From the NCBI GenBank assembly GCA_038043285.1, contig JBBTCJ010000068.1, forward strand, positions 1-63,884: a DNA stretch of 63,884 bases. Reading direction: 5' to 3'. A program made the position numbers and the translations under genes. The stretch's first letter is position 1. Every line of letters begins with the position of its first letter. Positions 28,665 through 38,800 of the stretch are shown here, one piece after another. The notes beneath the pieces are model-generated. The model was not told the origin of the DNA and did not search any database. It saw only the letters and a list, made by a program, of their open reading frames with translations. This stretch comes from JBBTCJ01 sp038043285. Lineage in GTDB: Bacteria > Planctomycetota > Phycisphaerae > UBA1845.

Positions 28665-31600
28665 ATGCAAGTCCTTGCGCGGCTCTTCGGCTTTGCCGGC
28701 ACATTCGCCGGCTTGTTTTTTTTCGTAGGCGTGATCACGACGCGGCCGATCGCCGCGGTCTACGTGAAGGGCGTGGAAGCGGTCCATGCACCGATTGCTG
28801 ACGATGCGGAAGAGGGGTTGACAAAAGCGGGGCACTCTTACCCGCCTGCGACCGGCAACGTTGCACCTCGCCGCAGCGCCGCGACCGCGGGCGATTGGAC
28901 GTTGCGGAAGGGAGATGCTTCGAATCGTACGGCTCGATCGCCTCGAACTGTTTCGGCGGTCGGACACCTGCCGCCATCCACCCCGATGATCGTGAACTAC
29001 AAGGACGACGAGCCGTCGCGGATGCGGGCCGCCGGTTTGTTGAAGGGCGCACTTCCGCTTCCGCTGGAAGGATCCATCGCGGCGGGAGGGTGCACGTTCG
29101 ACATCGAGTGCGACGATGCCAACCCCTGCACGCGCGACGTTTGTGAGATTGACGTATCGCAGGGCATGGGGAGCGGAAAGTGCTCGCACGCCGCGGTCTC
29201 GCCCGGCGAACCCGGCGATTGCGACGACGGAGTGTTCTGCAACGGGCGAGAGTTCTGCAACAGCGGCGGAGTGTGCCAATCCGGTCTTGCGGCAACGTGT
29301 TGCACGGGCGGACCAGGAAATGACCCGCCGCAGCAGTACTGCTCCGAGAACGCCGGCCTGTGTGCCGACGACGCGCCACTTCCGGGGAAGCTCTGCGCCG
29401 CAGACGCCGATTGCGGCGGCAAGGAATGCAACCATTGTCGAGCGATCTGTTCCACGAACGCGGATTGCGGCGATGGCTACGTTTGCAACGGCGTGGAAAC
29501 TTGTGCCGGCGGCCAGTGCGTTGCAGGAGTTCCGCCGTGCGGCGGAGGGGCCTTGTGCTCGGAGAAGAAATGTAGCGGCACCCCTACGACTGCCTGTGTC
29601 GACGACGCCGACTGCCCCAGCGGGCAGACGTGCACGGGAGCAGGGCCTGTCTGCTACTTCGGACGATGCTGCGATCCCATCAACCCGGCGACGTGCAGCA
29701 CTCTGAAGCTTGCGAACTGCACCGGTGGCAAACACTGGTACGCCGGTGACGCCGGTAGAGAGAACGGCGCCGCCAACACCTGTGGTGGAGTCAGCCCGAT
29801 CAACCCGGGCGTACAACTTGGCTGTCCAAGGTACACCAGCGGCATTTCCCAGCTCGGATTGACGCTCCCGTCTCATCCCGTGACCGTCGGACCGGTGTCG
29901 GCTTCGGTTGTCGCGGTTTCCCCACCGAACGGACCGGGAGCGGCGCTGAACCGTCTGGGTGACGACTACCAATTCGATCCTTTCGACCCTTCCACGCACA
30001 TGATGCTCGTGGCCGTCCGATTCGTCGGCTATGTGTCGGTTCCGGACGCAATCTTCGTCGAGTTCTGGGACGAGAACGGGAACTTCATCGAAGAACTCCA
30101 AGTGCGACCTTCCCTGGCTGCGGCCGTCAACCTGGTTTACCTCGAAGAGCCTCTGGTGATTCCGCCACGCGGGTACATGACCGCCGTGACCAAGCGTGAG
30201 ACCGGACCGGATGTGAGGTTCTTTTGGTTGTCGGCAACGACGGTGAACGAGGGCGCGAACGACCCGAGCAAGCTGTTCGTCAACAACGACCCGAACGCGG
30301 CCAACTTCATGGGCTTGTCGCCCGGAATCCTCTCTTTTGAGCTGGTTGGGTCGATTGTCATCCCGCCGCTTGGCGGATGCTGCGATCCGATGACCGGTGC
30401 GTGCGGCAACGAGTTGGAATGGGTCTGCCGGGGCGATGGGCGTACCTTTCAAGGCGTTGGAAGCTACTGCAACACTTGCCTGTTCGGCAGCAACACCGGC
30501 GCTCCTTGCAGCCGGTGCTCGGGCGGGGGAACGCCGGGCGCGTCGTGCAACGCCGACGCGGATTGCTCAGGGGGAACCTGCACCGCGGATAACGCCGTGT
30601 GCAATGTCGGCTCGAGCACGTGCAGCAACGACGCGTCGAACACCTGCACGTCCAGCGCGGAATGCGTGGCTCGTTCGAATGTCTGCAGCAATCGGGACCA
30701 GGGTTGCGTGTTCAGCAGCGACTGCCCGCCGGGCGGCGTTTGTGGCGGCGCGGGAACCTGCGAAGCGGGCCTTTGTGCGACCCTCGATGCGTGCGGCGTC
30801 GGTGCCTGCTGCAACTCGACCACGGGAGCTTGCACGCCCGACACCGCCCTCGGCGGATGCACAGGAGGCGGCGAAACGTTCCTCGGCCTGGGCACGGACT
30901 GCGACCCGAACTGCTGTCCGCAGCCGGCTGGCGGCTGGACCGGGGCCGATGACTGTCAGAATGCCGTCATTCACTGGATTCCTACGCTGAACCCCTACGA
31001 TCCACCCTATGTCATCACCATCACCGGCGACGATTCGTACGCATCCAGCACGCTGGCGAATCCCGATTCCTGTTTCGGACCGCCGACGTCGGTGGCGAGC
31101 GACCTCGGTTGGTGGCAGAGTTTCTTCTTGACCGGAAGCTGCACCCGCGTACGAATCGACCATTGCGGCTCATCCCCGACGCAACGCGGGAGCTGGTCCT
31201 GGCTGGCGAGAGATTGCTCGTGCAACGAGATGGTCAACGCGACCCCAGATCCCTACATCACCGGAGTGGGCGCCACGGGGTACGGATCTCCATACTGCGA
31301 CGATGCGAATGTGTGGATGCAATTCGGGTTGCTGGGCCCGGGCGAGTATTTTTATTCCACGCTAAACAGCCTGCAAGTCGGCGGCGGACCGTACCAGATG
31401 CACATCGTCGCCGAGGGCTGTCCCACGGCAGCTTGCTGCCGACCCGACGGAAGCTGCATCGACGACGTCAACCAACACGAATGCGACGCTCTCGGAGGCA
31501 TCTTCCTCGCTCCACCCCAGCAGTCCCCGGCCATTGCGCTTTGTGTGGGAAGCCCGGGAGCCTGTGCCACGGGTTCGTGCTGCACCGGGCCTGGTCAGTG

Positions 31601-34600
31601 TCAGGACGAGGTCTTTGGCGCTGCCATCGACATGCCAACATGCGAGGGCCTGGGTGGTCGGTATCTCGGCGGCATTAGGTGCCAAGGCGGATACTGCCAA
31701 AACGATCCACGCTTCTCGTGCGGGTCGGACGCCGATTGTGCCTCGCCCGGTCCGGGCGGAATGTGCGTAGGCCTGGCGCAATCGGAGGCTCAACCCAACC
31801 CCTGCCCGGCCTGCGAGATCACCGGCGTAGGCAACTGCCAGACGTGGGACGATCACGGAAGTCTCACGCCGTCCGACGTTCGAATGGGCGCAATCGTGGC
31901 CGATGATTTGATAGCCGGTCCTGGAACGGGCCAGATTTCCCAGGTCTGCGTGTGGGGCGCGTATCTGGTCAGCGACGCGGATCGATCGTCGATGATCGAC
32001 TGTTGGCAGGCTGCGCCGTCTGACAACTTCAGCGTGAGGATTCTCGCCGACACAGGGTTCCATTTCCCTGACCGCAACGTCGTCGTGGGACAGTCCGCCG
32101 TGATGGTGCAGCGGGCCATCGAAGAAACGGCGTCCTCTCGCACGGCCGACCCTCCCTACGAGACCTTCGGGTACCAGCTCACGCTGATAACGCCGATCAC
32201 TGGGTTGGTTCCCGGCACGGTTTACTGGCTTGAAGTGACCAACGACCTGCCGGCATCCATCGACTGCAACTGGAATTGGAGCTCCCTTCGTCCGGGTTCT
32301 AGCGCCGGGAACCAATACTCTGTCTTAGGCACCGCCGATTTCGGATACCCGCCCTGCGGCGGCGCGTCACCGCAGGACTTCGCCTGGTGCGTGGGGGGGG
32401 CGATTGAGGTTCCAGCGCCGCCGGTCCGATCCGTCTGCGACTGCATGGGCAACTGTCAGTACCAAACTGCCGCGGAAGCGATCGTCAATCGTCATGAATG
32501 GTGTGCGAACGCCGTCGACGATGGTGGCGGCCCGCTCATTTGTGGATTGAACTACTTCTGTCCGTCCGACCCGTCGCCGTCCAACGACGAATGTTCGGCG
32601 GCGGCGCCAATCCCCGTCGGCCTGACGACGTTCAACAACGCATGTGCGGCCACCGACGGCTTGCCGACGATCAAGACCGACGATCGAGGGAATCGGACGC
32701 CGATCGTGGACGACGTTTGGTACAAGTTCGCCCCCCGCCAGAACTGCTTTCTCAACATCTCCATGTGCGGGATGGGAAGCCCGAACGCCAGTGGATTCGA
32801 TCCGGTCATGGCCGTGTACTCAGACGGAACGAGCCGATGTCCATGCCCTTTGGATGACGCGAACGCAGCCAGTACCTGGGTCGGGGGCAACGACAACGGG
32901 TGCATGGGCACGATGCTGGGCGGACCGTCGAGCGTGTCCGGCATACCCGTAAGTGCGGGGGAGTGCGTCACGATTCGCGTCGGGGGATCGCCGGGTCTGG
33001 GGTACGAGCGCGGCGCGGGCCTCCTCAACGTCACCTGCGGTGGTCCGGTTTGTGGCGACAACCTTGCGCAGCCGGGAATCGGCGAGGAGTGCGACGGCGT
33101 CGATGACGCGGCCTGTCCAGGCGGATGCAATCCGCCGGGCGATCCGAATGCGTGCAAGTGCTCGACTCCAGTTTGCCCGAACGGAAACCGCGAAGGTGCA
33201 GAGGAGTGCGATGGCGTCGACGCGGCTGCCTGTCCGGGTCTGTGCCAGTTTGACTGCACCTGCAGCGCAATCTGCGGCAACGGCCAGAAGGAACCGGACG
33301 AAGAGTGCGATAGTTCGGACGCAACGGCTTGCCCGGGTCGATGCCAGGGCGATTGCATCTGCCCACCGAGGATTTGCGGAAACGACTTCGTCGAGTTCCC
33401 CGAGGAGTGCGACGGAACGGATAACGAGAGCTGCGGCGGATATTTCTGTCGCCCGCCCGGCAACGCCGCAGGCGAGTGCACCTGTACTTGCGGCGCGCTC
33501 CCCATCGACGCGCTTCCGCTTTTGCCCGAACCGAATCCGACGGAGAAAAACCGATACATCTCGTTCGTAGTTGACCCCTTCGGCGCGGGTCAGCAGACGG
33601 CCCTGCGGGTGCGCCTGACGTCCTTGCACCACCCCATCGATCCGCCGCCCGGAACGCCGAACTTCACGGCGTTTGAGGGGCAATATCGCTACGTGAACGT
33701 CGTGGGAACAGGCACTTGCCCCGACTCACCGGTATTCGCCACGACTTTCAAGTGCGGCACGTTGTCCTGCACCCCCCAGTATCGTGACTGGGCCGCGGAA
33801 TTGGCCGGCGCGGTGTTGCACGTGACCGGGGCGGATATCGTCCCCAGCTCCATCTATGACGTAGCGATCCTTCCGGTGAGCTGCGCCGGGGTTGAGCTGG
33901 CCTGTGCAGGCGCGTCGACCGAATTGCCCGTTCGAACGTCGTTGTGGGGCGATATCACCGCCTACTTCGACGGTAGCCGCTGGCTCGCGCCGGACGGGTT
34001 CTATCCGAACTTCGATGACATCATGGCTGTCGTCCAGAAGTTCAAGGACACTGCAAGTGCGCCGATCAAGCCCCGCGTTCAAATGTACCCCAATGTGCCG
34101 AACCCGATGAATGATGTAAGTGCGATCGACATCGCGATGATCGTCGATGCGTTCAAAGGGCGTCCCTATGCGCTCCCCGGTCCGCAGACATGTGCCCTGG
34201 CCACGATCGGCAACGCACCCTCGCCAGGCGAAGCGATCGCGGTTGAATTGCTGGCACGGATAGGCCGAGTTCCTTCTTTGTCCGATGCGCCAGCGACAAT
34301 CGTCTCCGCAGCGGTTGCCGGCGTACCGAACATCAGCTTCGTTCCGGTGAAGGCCACCGGTCTTTATGCCGTCAATGGGAGCGAAATCCTCCTGGAACAG
34401 GGCGGCGTCAACGTCTTCCTGGAGATTCGACTCTCGGGTTGGGATCCCAACGGCGACGCCGTACCGACGCTGTCGTACTTCCAGGCCACGGTGGATCCCA
34501 TGAGCTACTTGGGGTTCAACGCGCAAACGACAGAACCGTTTGTCGATCTGTCGGCGGCCAGCGTGCCCTGCGCAACCACCGCAGAATGTACGGCGGCCTA

Positions 34601-35762
34601 CGGGCAGCCGGGGGCAAGTTGCGGTGCCGGCAAATGTGCTCCGGCTTTCCAGGACGTCACCAGGACGGACTGGGTATTCGCCGAATTTCAATCGAATGAC
34701 GTCATCGCCGCCATCCGCACGGCGCGACCTGAGTTTGCGTGGGGCGCCGCGGTCGGGTCATCGGGAGAAGGCGCATTGGACCGGGGGGCGTCGCTCTATG
34801 GCGGTACCCTTGTCCTAAACGTTCCGGCCGCGGCTGACGGAACCTATACCATCAACTTGATCAACAACCTGGCGCTGACCTTCCTGGTGGGCAACGATCT
34901 TCTGAGGGTTCCGGGACTCACGTTGACTCCCGCCAAGATCACAGTGAACAGGCTGCCCAAGGGCCGTTATCTGCCGGTAAGGACGATGAACGCCGGGCCG
35001 ACGGCGCTGCGAGTCTCGATGCTCGAGCTGTTCCGCCCCGTCCCACCGCACCTCGGCGCGCCGCCCGGCAGGCCGCTCCCTGATTTCTCGGCTTTCGAGC
35101 ATGGCATCTGCACCGCCGCCGGCGAGCAGAACAGTTGCTATCGCTGGGTCGGCCCGCCGGAACTGGTGTGCGAATACGGAGGACGGCCTCCGTGTATCGC
35201 CCCCGGGGAGGAGATGTGGATTGCACGTCTCCAATGCGAACCATACTTCGGCGAGTGGTGGCATATGCCGGACCCCATCTTTCTCACGGTGCACGTGACC
35301 GGGGCCGAAGTGCTTCCAAGTTCGCTGTATCGCATTGACCAGTGCACCGGCGTACTCGGTTGCGAGGACGTGATCTACAGCTTCGAGGTCCGCACCAGTC
35401 GTTGGGGCGACGTGGCTCCGCCCTTCCAGGACCGGGCCCGCGATCCCTCGACTCAGCCCACCATTGCCGACGTGACCGAGCTAGTGGATAAAGTCAAGCA
35501 ACTTCCCGGGAAGGCCCCTCGAGTCCGCGCCCAGCTTCAACCGAGCGTGCCCGGCATCGTTTCGGGCGTGAACGTTTTGGACATCGCCAACGGCGTGGAC
35601 GCACTGAAGGGGTTCCCGTACCCGTTCAGCGGACCATGCATTTGTCCGTCGGAGATGACCTGCGAGGTGCCCGGCGATTGCGCGTCGAGCACGGACTGCA
35701 CCGGAGGACGCAGCTGTGTCAACGGAAAATGCGGGGATTTGTGTGGACAATGCCGGCCATGA
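28665..35762 (+). CDS. Giant secreted cysteine-rich multidomain protein A
   Basis: 2365 residues from the ATG at 28665, with AGAAGGAG six bases upstream. A hydrophobic N-terminus (about 8-30) directs export. Order along the protein: Cys-rich CDDGxFCNGxExC-type repeats (about 140-330); a beta-rich domain (about 380-560); Cys pairs of the GGCCDPMTGAC type (565-760 and 915-1000); further beta-rich segments (to about 1460); four Myxococcus-like disulfide repeats CGNG.x.EECD (1465-1605, TIGR02232-like); module copy 1 (33542-34194); a cohesin-like beta region (34200-34950); module copy 2 (34950-35640); and a Cys-rich tail ending CGDLCGQCRP. No CTERM or LPXTG anchor is seen. It probably forms a large extracellular or cell-surface structure. 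No catalytic motif was recognised. Confidence 0.85.
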   Translation: MQVLARLFGFAGTFAGLFFFVGVITTRPIAAVYVKGVEAVHAPIADDAEEGLTKAGHSYPPATGNVAPRRSAATAGDWTLRKGDASNRTARSPRTVSAVGHLPPSTPMIVNYKDDEPSRMRAAGLLKGALPLPLEGSIAAGGCTFDIECDDANPCTRDVCEIDVSQGMGSGKCSHAAVSPGEPGDCDDGVFCNGREFCNSGGVCQSGLAATCCTGGPGNDPPQQYCSENAGLCADDAPLPGKLCAADADCGGKECNHCRAICSTNADCGDGYVCNGVETCAGGQCVAGVPPCGGGALCSEKKCSGTPTTACVDDADCPSGQTCTGAGPVCYFGRCCDPINPATCSTLKLANCTGGKHWYAGDAGRENGAANTCGGVSPINPGVQLGCPRYTSGISQLGLTLPSHPVTVGPVSASVVAVSPPNGPGAALNRLGDDYQFDPFDPSTHMMLVAVRFVGYVSVPDAIFVEFWDENGNFIEELQVRPSLAAAVNLVYLEEPLVIPPRGYMTAVTKRETGPDVRFFWLSATTVNEGANDPSKLFVNNDPNAANFMGLSPGILSFELVGSIVIPPLGGCCDPMTGACGNELEWVCRGDGRTFQGVGSYCNTCLFGSNTGAPCSRCSGGGTPGASCNADADCSGGTCTADNAVCNVGSSTCSNDASNTCTSSAECVARSNVCSNRDQGCVFSSDCPPGGVCGGAGTCEAGLCATLDACGVGACCNSTTGACTPDTALGGCTGGGETFLGLGTDCDPNCCPQPAGGWTGADDCQNAVIHWIPTLNPYDPPYVITITGDDSYASSTLANPDSCFGPPTSVASDLGWWQSFFLTGSCTRVRIDHCGSSPTQRGSWSWLARDCSCNEMVNATPDPYITGVGATGYGSPYCDDANVWMQFGLLGPGEYFYSTLNSLQVGGGPYQMHIVAEGCPTAACCRPDGSCIDDVNQHECDALGGIFLAPPQQSPAIALCVGSPGACATGSCCTGPGQCQDEVFGAAIDMPTCEGLGGRYLGGIRCQGGYCQNDPRFSCGSDADCASPGPGGMCVGLAQSEAQPNPCPACEITGVGNCQTWDDHGSLTPSDVRMGAIVADDLIAGPGTGQISQVCVWGAYLVSDADRSSMIDCWQAAPSDNFSVRILADTGFHFPDRNVVVGQSAVMVQRAIEETASSRTADPPYETFGYQLTLITPITGLVPGTVYWLEVTNDLPASIDCNWNWSSLRPGSSAGNQYSVLGTADFGYPPCGGASPQDFAWCVGGAIEVPAPPVRSVCDCMGNCQYQTAAEAIVNRHEWCANAVDDGGGPLICGLNYFCPSDPSPSNDECSAAAPIPVGLTTFNNACAATDGLPTIKTDDRGNRTPIVDDVWYKFAPRQNCFLNISMCGMGSPNASGFDPVMAVYSDGTSRCPCPLDDANAASTWVGGNDNGCMGTMLGGPSSVSGIPVSAGECVTIRVGGSPGLGYERGAGLLNVTCGGPVCGDNLAQPGIGEECDGVDDAACPGGCNPPGDPNACKCSTPVCPNGNREGAEECDGVDAAACPGLCQFDCTCSAICGNGQKEPDEECDSSDATACPGRCQGDCICPPRICGNDFVEFPEECDGTDNESCGGYFCRPPGNAAGECTCTCGALPIDALPLLPEPNPTEKNRYISFVVDPFGAGQQTALRVRLTSLHHPIDPPPGTPNFTAFEGQYRYVNVVGTGTCPDSPVFATTFKCGTLSCTPQYRDWAAELAGAVLHVTGADIVPSSIYDVAILPVSCAGVELACAGASTELPVRTSLWGDITAYFDGSRWLAPDGFYPNFDDIMAVVQKFKDTASAPIKPRVQMYPNVPNPMNDVSAIDIAMIVDAFKGRPYALPGPQTCALATIGNAPSPGEAIAVELLARIGRVPSLSDAPATIVSAAVAGVPNISFVPVKATGLYAVNGSEILLEQGGVNVFLEIRLSGWDPNGDAVPTLSYFQATVDPMSYLGFNAQTTEPFVDLSAASVPCATTAECTAAYGQPGASCGAGKCAPAFQDVTRTDWVFAEFQSNDVIAAIRTARPEFAWGAAVGSSGEGALDRGASLYGGTLVLNVPAAADGTYTINLINNLALTFLVGNDLLRVPGLTLTPAKITVNRLPKGRYLPVRTMNAGPTALRVSMLELFRPVPPHLGAPPGRPLPDFSAFEHGICTAAGEQNSCYRWVGPPELVCEYGGRPPCIAPGEEMWIARLQCEPYFGEWWHMPDPIFLTVHVTGAEVLPSSLYRIDQCTGVLGCEDVIYSFEVRTSRWGDVAPPFQDRARDPSTQPTIADVTELVDKVKQLPGKAPRVRAQLQPSVPGIVSGVNVLDIANGVDALKGFPYPFSGPCICPSEMTCEVPGDCASSTDCTGGRSCVNGKCGDLCGQCRP
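33542..34194 (+). other. KNRY/WGD/paired-helix module, copy 1 (in protein A)
   Basis: Begins KNRYISF, then ALRVRLTSL, RYVNV, SPVFATTFKC, QYRDWAAEL, VLHVTGADIVPSSIYDV, SLWGDI, PNFDDIMAVVQKF and IDIAMIVDAFKGRPY. The same order of motifs recurs in the other three copies. Confidence 0.7.
34950..35640 (+). other. KNRY/WGD/paired-helix module, copy 2 (in protein A)
   Basis: Begins with the variant PKGRYLPV, then ALRVSMLEL, FSAFEHG, FLTVHVTGAEVLPSSLYRI, SRWGDV, TIADVTELVDKVKQL and LDIANGVDALKGFPY. The first third has an inserted Cys-containing loop. Confidence 0.65.
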
Positions 35763-35857
35763 ACGCCTTGACGATATTGGGGTAAGCGTTAACGGGCGTG
35801 GGTTGTGCGTTGAATCTTGTGAAAGAAAAACGGTTGTGTAATTGTGGGGGATTTGCA

Positions 35858-38800
35858 ATGTCATCGCAGGTGAAGACGCATATGCCGAATCAGTCTACGG
35901 AAAAGGGAAGGTGCCGCCCCACCGTCATTCTTGGCCAAGCAGGAAATCTCGAAATGCCGTACCCCATTGCGCTTCGAAATTCTACGTGCGCCTTCGACTT
36001 CCTTACAATGGAAGGAACTCGCCGCGGCGATTTTCGCAGGACGCCCGGTTCCATTTCTGTCCCATTGGCGCGTCTGTGCTTGGTTGCGTACGGGGTGGTC
36101 GGCGTCGCTTTGTTCTGCGCGCCGGCCTGGGGCCAAGAGATCATTCGGCCCAAATCGTCTTTCGAGGTGACAAGGGGCGTGCAGACGGGCACGGGCGTCG
36201 CGCCCCAATGGACTGCCGGTTGCCCAGTGACGGACGCTCCCACGGATGAACCGACGCCCATTCGCAAGAACCGATACCTATCCCTGCAACCTGGCAACGC
36301 CGGCATCCAGGTTGCTCTTCAGGTCGAGCTGATCGCCAGCGAGTATTTCCCCGCCTGCGTGGGGATTAAGAAGTGGGTTGGTCCGCCCGACGCCGCGACG
36401 GGAATCGTGCGGTTACAGGATGTACCCGAGTATCGCGACTGGAGCCTGGATCCGACCGTCATCCACGTCGGGGACGTGGAGATTGTCCCGGTTGCCTCCT
36501 ACGAGGTCCGCGCTATCGCGTTAGGGTGCGACACCGCCGAACCACTCAACTTTTCCGCCGCATTGGCGGTTTCGACGATCGATCGGCCCGGGTTCGAGTT
36601 TTGGGGTGATTGCGTGGGCTTGTTCAGCGGAACGTGGCCTGGTCCCGACGGCGTCGTGAATTTTGACGACATTGTGGCCATGGTTCAGTTGTTCAACGAG
36701 ACCGCGAACGCTCCCCCCATCGTTCAAATGGACCTCGCCGGCGCGCGCCCCGACGGCGTACTTAATTACGACGACATTTTTTGGGTGGTCCGCGCCTTCG
36801 ATTCCCAGCCCTACCCCTTCCAGTCTCCTTGTGGAGCAGTCGGGCAGACGGCCAGGGTCGCCGAACAACAGGCTCCGGCGCTCATGAGCTGCACCCTCGC
36901 CCACGACACGGTCGTCGTGGGCACGACGGAGGAGTTCACGATCTTCCTGGGCGATGCCGCGAACTTAGGCGCGTACCAGACCCAGGTGCGGATCACACCG
37001 GTCGGTACGGCCATCGACGGCGGGTTGTACATCGGATGCCCGCCACCGCCTCCCCCGCCGCCTCCCGGCGTCGAGGTATACACCACAGACGGTCGCTTTG
37101 TATTCCTTCCGGTCGGGATCCGCGACGTGACCCGTTCCTGCCCGACGCGGCGCCTGGGGGCCATGACGGCCGTCGGCGTAGGCGTGACCGTGCCGGCGAG
37201 TCCGCCGGGATACGTAGCCACCTACGCGCTGACGGTCAACAACACCGCGGTCCCGGGAACCGAGTACCGCGTCGCTATCGTGCCGAGCCGTGAGCCGTAC
37301 AACTCGCCCCTGGCCCCCAGGGAGGAATCCTTCGTGCGCGACTCCTCCGGCCTGCCGTTGCCCATGAGCACTGGATCCGAATGCCTCCTGCGGATTGCCG
37401 TGGACTGCCAGACCGTCGGGGTCGTCGGGCACGGAGTACCCGACATCTGCGACGTGACCCATCCGGGGAATTGTTCTTCGGTTTCCGGTTGTCGCGGCTA
37501 CGTCTGCGGGACGAGCGCCGACTGCGATGCCGATCTGAGACCGGATGAATGCGAGACCGACTTCGACGCCGATACGGTCATCGATGATTGTGACAATTGC
37601 CCGATGGTGTCCAACCAGAGCCAGTTCGACACCGATAGCGACGGCGTAGGAAACAATTGCGATAGCTGTCAGTCGGTTCCCAACCCCATGTTGGTCTCCG
37701 ACGGAACTCTCCCATGTGCGCCCGCAGCGGGCGAAATGTGGCAACTGGATTCGGATTGCGATGATTTCGGGGATCCATGCGACAAGTGTCCTGGTTTCGA
37801 TGATGCGCTGGATGCCGACTTCGACACCATTCCCGACGGGTGTGACGTGTGTGCAGGCGGTGACGACCGCGTAGACTGCGACCGGGATTTCATCCCCAAC
37901 CGGTGCGAAATCCGCACCAGTGACCAGGGGTTATGCACCGGTCCGGATTGTTCGACCGATTGCCTCACCTTCCAGGGACCGGTCACCATCGGCCCCGACG
38001 GCATGCCCGATGAATGCCAGATAGCGTGCGGGGAGACCTGCCATTTTCTGCCGGACACCGCGGGCATTGATAGTCCGACAGTGGAAGGCGCATTCGAGAT
38101 CCTCCTGCTGGACGGAACGTCGATGAGTGTTTCGGTTGGTGGCGGGGGTTCCACCTTGATTTCGAGAGGAATACCGCACAGTCATGGAGATGCGTTCGAC
38201 CTCAACGCGTCTGATGAGCCTTGCGCGCCGCCCGTGGACTTCCTGGCCAACCCGTCCGTCGGGCGCGAGACGCACGTGGCCATCGGAAATATGGAACTCT
38301 CGAACGGCGCCGTGACCGTCCGTGCGGGCCAGGCATACTTCGCCACAGTCAGCGGAAGCTCCCGGCAGACCTGGTACCAGGACACGCTCGGCGAGGTACA
38401 GGGGACCTGCTTCGACTTCCCGGCGGAATCCTTCTTTGACCTGTTCATGGAAATCGACACCGGCACGATGAAACTCTACAACAAGTCGCCGGTTGTGGTT
38501 CGGGCGGCGATCGCGGATCTTGGGTGGACGTTCCCAACAGCCGCGTCCATATTTGTGAATGCACCTGCGACGCCGGCTGTCCCACTCGTTGACGAATCCG
38601 GGGTGCAACGGGGTTACTTGCAGCGAGCGCAACTCGGGCGTGCGGCAAGGTTTCTCCCTGCTCAAGCCCTCGGATGCCGAACGTCGCCGGGACTGGGCGC
38701 ACCGCTGTCGTTCGTCATCGACGTGGATACGACGGGGCTACCTGTAGGAAGCTCACCCGACCCGAATGACGTTCGCAGCGACGCACCGCTCCTGCGAAAG

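Noticed and set aside
37033..37075. Proline-codon run in protein B as a microsatellite or frameshift hot spot
   Set aside because: The nine-Pro run is encoded by mixed CCN codons and the frame continues cleanly through it; it looks like a linker.
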